From positions 1 to 34,118 of the IMG/VR virus record IMGVR_UViG_3300025732_000145: a stretch of 34,118 nt of DNA. One strand, given 5' to 3'. Within the stretch, counting starts at the first letter, position 1, and each line of letters starts with the position of its first letter. The position numbers were made by a program, and so were the translations under genes. The notes beneath the pieces were generated by a model. The model searched no databases. It was given only the letters and a program-made list of their open reading frames with translations, and had not been told where the DNA came from. The DNA is from a virus. This document shows positions 7,035-12,240 of the stretch, piece after piece.

Positions 7035-7228
7035 GCACCAGACCACCAGAGCCAGAGTTCCTGATCCAGTGGCGTGAGTGGATGCGCGCTGGGCCGCCAA
7101 AGTGCTGCCACACCTGCGAGCACTACGGTGTGGACGGCCTGTGCGTCGAGTTCTTCATGAAGCCGCCCGAGGACTTTGCAGCCACCCTGGACGCATGCGA
7201 CAAGTGGGAGGCCGAATGCCCATTCTGA
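7031..7228 (+). CDS. Small cysteine-rich protein, unknown
   Basis: A 65-residue protein linked to the HslV-like gene by an ATGA overlap and overlapping the VRR-NUC gene by 13 bases. Cysteines at CCHTCEHYG, GLCVEF, DACDKW and AECPF give a zinc-finger-like pattern resembling the short metal-binding tails found on phage nucleases. I do not recognise the family. Confidence 0.7.
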   Translation: MSTRPPEPEFLIQWREWMRAGPPKCCHTCEHYGVDGLCVEFFMKPPEDFAATLDACDKWEAECPF

Positions 7229-7581
7229 CCGACCGGCTGCCGACCGAGCACGAGGAGCAGCGCGAGCTGGTGCGTTGGTTTCGCCAGACTTGGCCAGGCG
7301 TGCGCATCTTTGCTGTACCCAATGGCGGGGCCAGGAGCAAGGCCACTGCTGGCCGCTTGAAGGCTGAAGGCGTGGCCTCCGGCGTGCCTGACCTGTTCGT
7401 GCCGGCCTGGCGTCTGTGGATCGAGATGAAGCGCGCCAAAGGCAGCAGCCTCAGCCCAGAGCAGAAGGACTGGATCGCATACTTAGAAAGTGTGGGATAT
7501 TGCGTTATAGTGGGAAAAGGTGCGGAAGCTGCCAAGGAGCTGATCCGGGCCTTTTCATCAACCCACGAAAGAAACCCATGA
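7216..7581 (+). CDS. VRR-NUC domain nuclease
   Basis: A 121-residue nuclease of the VRR-NUC family, a PD-(D/E)XK-type fold found in phages, in restriction enzymes and in eukaryotic FAN1. Seen: acidic helix EHEEQRELVRWF (11-22), PNGGAR (35-40), GVPDLFVP with Asp59, and the catalytic IEMKRAKG with Glu70 and Lys72. Stand-alone VRR-NUC enzymes cleave branched structures such as Holliday junctions, and so could clear replication or packaging intermediates here. The start at 7216 begins the conserved domain directly; a longer frame upstream overlaps the previous gene and has no family match. Confidence 0.85.
   Translation: MPILTDRLPTEHEEQRELVRWFRQTWPGVRIFAVPNGGARSKATAGRLKAEGVASGVPDLFVPAWRLWIEMKRAKGSSLSPEQKDWIAYLESVGYCVIVGKGAEAAKELIRAFSSTHERNP
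7491..7511 (+). promoter_or_regulatory. Promoter-like element TGTGGGA-N8-TATAGT (first copy)
   Basis: Lies inside the 3' end of the VRR-NUC gene, 66 bases before the next gene. The hexamer TATAGT is a good -10 box. TGTGGGA sits exactly eight bases upstream, an arrangement repeated before 8876. Activity is inferred. Confidence 0.45.
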
Positions 7582-7820
7582 CCACGCGCATCTACTTGGT
7601 GACCGACACCGAGACCAAGCGACATCGGCTGATCCGAGCCGGCAACCAGGCCCAGGCCATCCGGCACGCTGCCCAGACTCGATTCGAGATCGAGGTGGCT
7701 GGCCAGGACGCCCTGGTCAACCTGCTGACCCACGGCATCCCTGTCGAGCTGGCCAATGGCCAGGCCACGGCTGACATGTTCGAGGAAGCTGCCATCACCA
7801 ACCCAGGCGGGACTGACTGA
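7578..7820 (+). CDS. Unknown small protein, 80 aa
   Basis: An 80-residue protein with an ATGA overlap upstream and a TGATG overlap downstream. It starts TTRIYLVTD and continues with a helix-rich RAGNQAQAIRHAAQ segment. The pattern of a short strand, a helix, and a second strand with EIEVA looks like a compact alpha/beta fold. Phage proteins of this layout are common in accessory regions and uncharacterised. It may be read from the promoter-like element at 7491-7511. Confidence 0.7.
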   Translation: MTTRIYLVTDTETKRHRLIRAGNQAQAIRHAAQTRFEIEVAGQDALVNLLTHGIPVELANGQATADMFEEAAITNPGGTD

Positions 7821-8008
7821 TGGATGCGCCGACCACCTCCAAGTCGTCGGCGTCTGCCACCAAGGATCGGTACATGACGATCCGCATTCCGGCAGACGTT
7901 GAGCTGGCGCTGCGCCGCCAGGCCGAGGCAGACACCAGGACGCTGGCCGCCCAGGTACTGCACTACATCAAGCAGGGGCTGGCCAGCCAGCAGGAGACCA
8001 CGACATGA
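7820..8008 (+). CDS. Ribbon-helix-helix (Arc-type) protein
   Basis: A 62-residue protein with a disordered Ser/Thr/Ala N-terminus and an Arc/MetJ-type ribbon-helix-helix: strand YMTIRIP (18-24), helix ADVELALRRQAEAD (25-38), turn, then helix TLAAQVLHYIKQGL (41-54). Such proteins bind operators as dimers. No toxin partner is visible nearby, so an antitoxin role is not supported. A regulator of early genes is the simplest idea. Confidence 0.75.
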   Translation: MDAPTTSKSSASATKDRYMTIRIPADVELALRRQAEADTRTLAAQVLHYIKQGLASQQETTT

Positions 8009-8136
8009 AGCTGCGCCCTCGCATCGCCGTGGAGTGGTTTCCACGTCGCTGGCCGTACTTCGCCATTGGCTTCGACCGTGGCGAGTTCCACCTGTACCTG
8101 TGGATCGTCGAGATCGAGGTCTGGAGGTCGTACTGA
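8005..8136 (+). CDS. Very small basic/aromatic protein, 43 aa
   Basis: Reading frame of 44 codons joined by ATGA and TGATG overlaps to its neighbours. It is rich in Trp, Phe, Tyr and Arg (RRWPYFAIGF, FHLYLWIVEIEVW). It looks like a short beta-strand protein or a weakly hydrophobic peptide, but no clean membrane segment is present. Function unknown. Confidence 0.6.
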   Translation: MKLRPRIAVEWFPRRWPYFAIGFDRGEFHLYLWIVEIEVWRSY

Positions 8137-8306
8137 TGGCCGCAGACAGCCCGAACGACAAGCGCTACATGCTGCTGGCGTTTCTGCGGCCGACGCCCAT
8201 CTGCATCGCCGTGTGTGGTGCGATGGGTGGTCCGATGCCCACCGCCGTGGCTGTGTTCATGGACCGCGAGACCAAGGCCATCAGCCTGGTGGACGTGCGA
8301 GCATGA
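8136..8306 (+). CDS. Small hydrophobic protein, 56 aa
   Basis: A 56-residue protein with a moderately hydrophobic middle (LLAFLRPTPICIAVCGAMGG, PTAVAVFMD). Two cysteines lie close together. It overlaps its neighbours at both ends as TGATG and ATGA. I cannot assign it to a family; a small soluble protein and a weak membrane protein are both possible. Confidence 0.6.
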   Translation: MAADSPNDKRYMLLAFLRPTPICIAVCGAMGGPMPTAVAVFMDRETKAISLVDVRA

Positions 8307-8797
8307 AGAAGTCAGGCAAGCGCAAGCCGCCGCAGCGCCCGAAGACCTACACCGTCTTCGACGAGCTGCTGGCCAGCCCCACAGAGCCGATGCCGGCCGA
8401 GTACCGCACGCACCAGCTCACCAGGATGTACGAGGGGCTGCACAGCCTGGAGAAGGCCGACGAGCCGAGCACCGAGGACTGGCGGGTGGTCAGCGATGCC
8501 GTCAACATGCTGGAGACCCTGGTAGTCGAGATGAAGGTCTGCGAGGACGACAGCGGCCTGCTGATGGACGCTGTGCGCGCCCTGGCTGTGGCTGGCCAGC
8601 GCCACAAGCGCGAAGGCAAGCCCATCAGGCTGGACGGTCCTGGCATCCAGGCCGTGCGCGCTGTCCTGGCCAGTTACGCCGAGCTGCTGGAGGTACTGCC
8701 GGCCAGGACCATGTACCGCTGTCACCGCCTGACCGAGAAGCGCATCCACGCCATTCTGGATGGCCGGACCAGGCCGCACGATGTCGAGATCGTCTAG
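8303..8797 (+). CDS. Unknown helical phage protein, 164 aa
   Basis: A 164-residue protein with a basic N-terminus (KKSGKRKPPQRPK) and an otherwise helical body, including a central segment DWRVVSDAVNMLETLV and a C-terminal basic stretch with RCHRLTEKRIH. I recognise the general type from phage genomes but no function is known to me. Its TAG stop is embedded in the hairpin at 8794-8811, which ends this first run of overlapping genes. Confidence 0.7.
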   Translation: MKKSGKRKPPQRPKTYTVFDELLASPTEPMPAEYRTHQLTRMYEGLHSLEKADEPSTEDWRVVSDAVNMLETLVVEMKVCEDDSGLLMDAVRALAVAGQRHKREGKPIRLDGPGIQAVRAVLASYAELLEVLPARTMYRCHRLTEKRIHAILDGRTRPHDVEIV

Positions 8798-8842
8798 GTG
8801 TTTTCACCTAGTTGCATAGATTGTGGGAAATCGTGGTATAGT
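8794..8842 (+). promoter_or_regulatory. Palindrome plus second TGTGGGA-N8-TATAGT promoter-like element
   Basis: CTAGGTG-TTTT-CACCTAG (8794-8811) is a perfect hairpin or operator that includes the upstream stop codon. It abuts TTGCAT (8812-8817), a -35-like hexamer. TGTGGGA (8822-8828), eight bases, then TATAGT (8837-8842) repeats the element seen at 7491-7511. The TGG before TATAGT also makes an extended -10. The gene at 8876 follows with its own ribosome site. Promoter function is inferred. Confidence 0.55.
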
Positions 8843-8875
8843 TGGGCCATCATCAACCAGCAAGGAGCTGACAGC

Positions 8876-9079
8876 ATGAACAAGACCCAAAAGCGCGAGA
8901 TCGAGAAGGCACGCGACTTCCACAGTCTCGGCCACCACGAGACCGCAGCGCGCATCCTGGCCTACTGCCAGCGCTGCGCCATGACCAAGCGCGCCCAGCA
9001 GGACATCGTCGAGGTGGCGCGCGAGTTGGACCTGATGCGCTTCATGCGCATCGAGAACGGCTGCCTGATCACTGACTGA
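8876..9079 (+). CDS. Small helical protein, 67 aa
   Basis: A 67-residue charged helical protein beginning NKTQKREIEKARDF, with AARILAYCQRCAMTKRAQQD in the middle. AAGGAG lies eight bases before the ATG, and the promoter-like element 8822-8842 is just upstream. It starts the last small cluster of the plus-strand unit. Similar small proteins occur in phage early regions without a known role. Confidence 0.7.
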   Translation: MNKTQKREIEKARDFHSLGHHETAARILAYCQRCAMTKRAQQDIVEVARELDLMRFMRIENGCLITD

Positions 9080-9090
9080 AGGAGACCACC

Positions 9091-9264
9091 ATGCAACAGA
9101 CGCAACAAGTGCAACAGCCCAAGCCAGTCTGGGTCAACAAGCGCATCGGCCTGCTTGACCCGAACTGGGAGTACATTCCAGCAGCATCCACCGACATCCT
9201 GGCGCGCTTTCGCGCGATGGGCTGGGTGCCACCTTCGGAGGCCAAAAATGCGAAAGCTGCTTGA
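9091..9264 (+). CDS. Small Gln-rich protein, 57 aa
   Basis: A 57-residue reading frame with a clear GAAGGAGA ribosome site. The N-terminus is Gln-rich (QQTQQVQQP); the body contains KRIGLLDPNWEYIPA and ILARFRAMGW, a strand-helix pattern seen in short phage proteins. It overlaps the following membrane protein by 17 bases in another frame. Function unknown. Confidence 0.6.
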   Translation: MQQTQQVQQPKPVWVNKRIGLLDPNWEYIPAASTDILARFRAMGWVPPSEAKNAKAA

Positions 9265-9403
9265 GTTCGGCGCGCTCTGCGCCTTCGGTGTGATCGGTGC
9301 CTTCGTGCTGATGGAGTGGTTCGCCGGATGTGGCGAGACCTACATCGACTCCAAAGGCGTGCGCCACGCCAACGAGTGCCTGTTCCTGGACCTGCACAAG
9401 TGA
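9248..9403 (+). CDS. Small single-pass membrane protein, 51 aa
   Basis: A 51-residue protein with a basic start (MRKLLEF), a hydrophobic segment (about 8-24, GALCAFGVIGAFVLMEW) and a short outer part with two cysteines (GCGETY and NECLF). GGAGG precedes the ATG inside the previous gene. The type I signal-anchor layout would place the C-terminus in the periplasm. It could belong to lysis or membrane control, but it lies in the early strand away from the lysis genes, so this is open. Confidence 0.6.
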   Translation: MRKLLEFGALCAFGVIGAFVLMEWFAGCGETYIDSKGVRHANECLFLDLHK

Positions 9404-9618
9404 GCTGCTGCGACGAATTCGGGAATTGTCGCCAGGGCCGCGACTGCCCTGTGCGCAACCAGCCACCATGCCAGTGGTGCCACGGCCTCGGGTTCGACGC
9501 CAGTGGCCAGCGCTGCACATGCCAGCCGGATCACTTCGGTGACACGCTGGCTTGGATTCTCGGCGGGTTCATTGTGGTCATGATCGTGCTCATGGCCATC
9601 GACACCTGGCTGCGTTAG
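9400..9618 (+). CDS. Cysteine-rich membrane-anchored protein, 72 aa
   Basis: Starts with GTG overlapping the upstream stop as GTGA. The first half holds nine cysteines (SCCDEFGNC, DCPV, CQWCHG, CTCQ), a likely zinc-binding or disulfide-rich knob with a CQWCHGLG piece like DnaJ-type zinc repeats. A C-terminal membrane segment (about 50-68, LAWILGGFIVVMIVLMAID) follows. It is the last plus-strand gene, and its stop overlaps that of the endolysin. Function unknown. Confidence 0.6.
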   Translation: MSCCDEFGNCRQGRDCPVRNQPPCQWCHGLGFDASGQRCTCQPDHFGDTLAWILGGFIVVMIVLMAIDTWLR

Positions 9619-10076
9619 AGCAGCGCGGCCTCGGCCTGTCGCCTTCTGACCAGGCCTGGTAGCACCTTGCCGCCGCCGCGCACCCACTTCATCAGCTCTT
9701 CCTTGGCGGCCGGCCAGTCCTGCGCATCCACGCGCCTGCGCAGCGTGCTGGACCGATACCTGGCCACGCCAAGGTTGTAGGCAAAGTCTGTCATCGCACC
9801 AAGTGCCCTGGGGCTTGCCAGGAGGCCTGGAGAGGCCTTCAAAACGCCTGCCAGGTAGTTGTGCCTCAGCTCGTGCAAAAGCCACGCCTCGGCCGTTTCC
9901 TTGGTGATTGGCGGGTGCTCCATCGTCACCTTGGTGCCGTCAGGCTTCCAGACTGTTCCGTAGCCGATGGTGGGGTAGCCTGCTGGGCAGATGTATGGCT
10001 TGAGCCTCAGACCCTCGAATGGCCGGCACAGCGTGGCAGCCACCTCGACGGCTTCATCGATTGCGCTCGTAGACAC
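9615..10076 (-). CDS. Endolysin, T4-type lysozyme (GH24)
   Basis: A 153-residue muramidase that cuts the glycan strands of peptidoglycan at the end of infection. The GH24 signature is present as FEGLRLKPY and YPTIGYGT. The triad reads Glu21, then eight residues, Cys30, five residues, Thr36, with Cys in the position often held by Asp; that variant occurs in active phage lysozymes. No signal anchor is present, so release depends on a holin. It begins with GTG at 10076 inside the holin gene (23-base overlap), with no strong ribosome site, so coupling to holin translation is likely. It is the last gene of the minus unit. Confidence 0.92.
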   Translation of the reverse strand: MSTSAIDEAVEVAATLCRPFEGLRLKPYICPAGYPTIGYGTVWKPDGTKVTMEHPPITKETAEAWLLHELRHNYLAGVLKASPGLLASPRALGAMTDFAYNLGVARYRSSTLRRRVDAQDWPAAKEELMKWVRGGGKVLPGLVRRRQAEAALL

Positions 10077-10521
10077 GGCCGACGAACCAGAAGCTGATGA
10101 TCATGTTGAAGACGGCCAGGTCGTCGCTGCCCCACATCGTGGTCAGGACTTCCTTCCAGTTGCCGCCCTGCTCGATGGCGATCAGGTAGGCCGCCACTTT
10201 CACGGCTGCGTACAGGCCCAGGAACATGTAGGTCACAGTTGGCCGCACCAGCGCCGAGATGGCCGCTACCACCGAGCCGGCCGCCTTGGCCGTCGAGGAC
10301 TGCTCCTGGATAGCAGCGACCATTGCGTCCAGCTCGGCCGTCTGGAGCTGCACGTCGGCCTGGCGCATGGCGATCTCGCCCTTGATCTTGGCAAACTCCA
10401 TCTCTGCCTCAAGCATGCGCAGCTCGTGCGCGCGCTCGTTCTTCTTGTCGAACAGCTTGAACAGCTCAGGGGCCAGGCGCAGAACGCCACCGAACACGCC
10501 GCCCAGTATGGTCTCGATCAT
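10054..10521 (-). CDS. Holin of the 3TM phage holin family
   Basis: A 155-residue membrane protein. The N-terminus is weakly hydrophobic (ETILGGVFGGVLRLAPEL), followed by a long charged helix (KKNERAHELRMLEAEMEF onward), then LVRPTVTYMFLGLYAAVK (about 91-117) and a last segment DLAVFNMIISFWFVG (about 134-149). The VRPTVTY motif is typical of 3TM-type phage holins. It would form the inner-membrane hole that lets the endolysin through. I start at 10521, where the family domain begins; an upstream extension overlaps the next gene. It overlaps the lysozyme gene. Confidence 0.82.
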   Translation of the reverse strand: MIETILGGVFGGVLRLAPELFKLFDKKNERAHELRMLEAEMEFAKIKGEIAMRQADVQLQTAELDAMVAAIQEQSSTAKAAGSVVAAISALVRPTVTYMFLGLYAAVKVAAYLIAIEQGGNWKEVLTTMWGSDDLAVFNMIISFWFVGRVYERNR

Positions 10522-10523
10522 GA

Positions 10524-10760
10524 TCAGTGCTTGAAGTAGTTCAAGGCATAGCCGACGATGGCCGAGACGCCAGAGACGATGCTCATTCCGAACCACAAGC
10601 CGCCTTTGCCCTTGTTGGCCAGCGCCAGCAGCTCTTCGACATTGCGCTCCATCTTGTCGACCTTCTTGTCCATGTCCTGGACCTTCTGCCAGAGCACGCC
10701 ATACTTGACCAGGTCAATGCCTTCTTGTTGTTCCTGCAGCATCGTCTCTGTCTCCGTCAT
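10524..10760 (-). CDS. Small coiled-coil membrane protein (XhlA/holin-like)
   Basis: A 78-residue protein with a coiled-coil middle (WQKVQDMDKKVDKMERNVEE, about 24-43) and a C-terminal membrane segment (about 55-74). This matches the layout of hemolysin XhlA-type holin partners. It sits directly upstream of the holin and endolysin, which makes a lysis role likely: an accessory holin or antiholin. ATG at 10760 overlaps the previous stop as TGATG; a TTG one codon earlier is less likely. Confidence 0.7.
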   Translation of the reverse strand: MTETETMLQEQQEGIDLVKYGVLWQKVQDMDKKVDKMERNVEELLALANKGKGGLWFGMSIVSGVSAIVGYALNYFKH

Positions 10761-11113
10761 CAAATGCCTTCGCCAGGGGTCACATAGACCGTCGTGGCAC
10801 CAGCAGCCAAGCCAGAGAAGTACGAGCCGAACGGGAAGCGCAGGATTTCAACAGCGCCAGCCACCAGTGGGATGCCGGCAGCAGGGACGCCGGCAGCGGC
10901 CGCCACAGCGTTGGCCTGGGCCAGCGCAGCAGTCGGACCAACGCCAAGATGGACCAGGTTGGTGCCTGCATTGACGATGCGAACCTGGCCTGTCTCTTGT
11001 TCATTGAACTTGATGTTGACAGGAGCCTGGACGCCAGCGGGTGCGACAGCGGCAGCCGCGACGACGACGGTATTGCCTTGTGGGTTGAATGCAATTTGGC
11101 TATTGGTGGCCAT
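10760..11113 (-). CDS. Small beta-rich structural protein, unknown
   Basis: A 117-residue protein with AAGGAG before the ATG. It is rich in Ala, Gly and Val with alternating strands (GQVRIVNAGTNLVHLGVGP, VEILRFPF, ATTVYVTPGEG), the look of a compact virion beta-sandwich. No catalytic motif is visible. It lies between the fibre genes and the lysis genes, so a virion decoration or fibre-associated role is plausible. Confidence 0.65.
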   Translation of the reverse strand: MATNSQIAFNPQGNTVVVAAAAVAPAGVQAPVNIKFNEQETGQVRIVNAGTNLVHLGVGPTAALAQANAVAAAAGVPAAGIPLVAGAVEILRFPFGSYFSGLAAGATTVYVTPGEGI

Positions 11114-11114
11114 G

Positions 11115-11363
11115 TCAGACTCCTTGTGCAGCCTGGGCTGCTTGGTAAGCTGCAATCACGTCAGCAGTGTGCGCGGCAGCGCAGATGGCCTGCACACGCG
11201 CGTCTTCTTGGCTGTAGTCATCTCCAGGTGCGACGACATGACGGTGGAAGTTGCCACTGATCTGTTTTCCGTCTTCCATGATGGCGGTCTTGGTGCGTAC
11301 TTGTACGACCCCTGATTCGACCACTTCGATGCGGTCAACGATTTCAATTTTTTCGAGAGACAT
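11115..11363 (-). CDS. Small fibre-region protein, 82 aa
   Basis: An 82-residue protein starting MSLEKIEIVDRIEVVESG, with a central HVVAPGDDYS and an Ala/Gln-rich helical C-terminus. An AGGAAA ribosome site precedes it. The 87-residue protein at 11957-12220 shares the M-x-L-x-KIE-x-V opening and a His-x-x-x-Pro centre, so the two may be distant paralogues. Short proteins of this type are common beside phage fibres; function unknown. Confidence 0.65.
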   Translation of the reverse strand: MSLEKIEIVDRIEVVESGVVQVRTKTAIMEDGKQISGNFHRHVVAPGDDYSQEDARVQAICAAAHTADVIAAYQAAQAAQGV

Positions 11364-11408
11364 TTAATTTCCTTTCAGTTTTCTGTCAAAGCAATCCAGC
11401 CTTGATTA

Positions 11409-11945
11409 TTACGGGACAATGTAAGAGCCAAAAATCATGAAGTACCCAGTGCCATTTACTTGAGTAATTGCAGATTCTCCAGTTGCTCCAGACTGTAAAA
11501 GTTCAACAGAGGCAGCACCACCTATGACACTTGCTTTTACAGCACCAGTCAGACCAGTGAAGCTGTACTCAATGATTGATCCTGGATAGTTGAAATATGA
11601 ACCAGCCTGAGAAGCAAATGGCAAGCCATCAATCGTCATTGCACCTGTTGATGAGCCGACACTGTTAATGTGACAACCAATTCTGAAGTGAACGACGTTT
11701 CCAACCTTGGTATAGCTGCCATTTCGAGCAAAATATGTCAGGCCAGTATTTCCACCACCAAACTTTACATCTGGCGTGAAAGTGCCTTCTTCGTAGTCAT
11801 CAAACAATTCGCTGGTCATAGTCCCAGAGCCGCTTGACGTAACAGAAAAGTCAATTCCTTTACCTGCAGTCCCAATTACCAGATTTCCATCAAGAATTGT
11901 CTGGTCGCCATATCTTGTTGAAGGGTTGCCTACTGTTTTAAGCAT
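11409..11945 (-). CDS. Fibre/receptor-binding structural protein with YEEGTFTP domain
   Basis: A 178-residue protein. Its centre reads ELFDDYEEGTFTPDVKFGG and then YTKVGNVVHFRIG, a pair of motifs that recur at the C-terminal domains of many phage fibre and structural proteins. It lacks any long shaft and so probably attaches to the tailspike or its base as a short trimeric tip. GAAAGGAAA lies before the ATG at 11945. The gene is AT-rich like the tailspike body, and it belongs to the same exchanged segment. Receptor binding is inferred from position and motif. Confidence 0.75.
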   Translation of the reverse strand: MLKTVGNPSTRYGDQTILDGNLVIGTAGKGIDFSVTSSGSGTMTSELFDDYEEGTFTPDVKFGGGNTGLTYFARNGSYTKVGNVVHFRIGCHINSVGSSTGAMTIDGLPFASQAGSYFNYPGSIIEYSFTGLTGAVKASVIGGAASVELLQSGATGESAITQVNGTGYFMIFGSYIVP

Positions 11946-11956
11946 GGCTTTTCCTT

Positions 11957-12220
11957 TCAGCAATCAACAGCGTTTGCAAAATCAGATAACGTCTTCAAAT
12001 GCTCATAAGACTGCTTGATGAAATTCTCACCTTGCATGTTGGGGGCAAAAGAATGACGCTCAGACTTGATGATCGCTCCATCTGCATTGTCTTTTCGGAA
12101 CAGGACATCAGCGACAACATTAGTTTTGTCAGCGCTGACCATCGTCACTTTGATGTAGCAGGAAACATGCACATCTCCAACGACATCACTCGATACGGTT
12201 TCGATTTTCTTCAGTGCCAT
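11957..12220 (-). CDS. Small fibre-region protein, 87 aa
   Basis: An 87-residue AT-rich gene with a strong AAGGAGAT site before its ATG. The N-terminal half looks like beta strands (DVHVSCYIKVTMVS, VVADVLFRK), followed by ERHSFAPNMQGENFIKQ and a helix. It shares its opening and its central His/Pro piece with the 82-residue protein at 11115-11363. Function unknown; a fibre accessory or chaperone role is only a guess. Confidence 0.65.
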   Translation of the reverse strand: MALKKIETVSSDVVGDVHVSCYIKVTMVSADKTNVVADVLFRKDNADGAIIKSERHSFAPNMQGENFIKQSYEHLKTLSDFANAVDC

Positions 12221-12240
12221 TTCGATCTCCTTTCAGATCA

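Noticed and set aside
7820-8136. Toxin-antitoxin pair made by the ribbon-helix-helix protein and the 43-residue protein
   Set aside because: The 43-residue product has no feature of a known toxin family, and all neighbours are overlapped in the same way, so the overlap is not special evidence.
9649-9660. 12-bp palindrome ACCAGGCCTGGT in the endolysin gene, partly like the operator at 1304-1317
   Set aside because: CCAGG/CCTGG words are very common in this GC-rich coding sequence, and the spacing of the half-sites differs.
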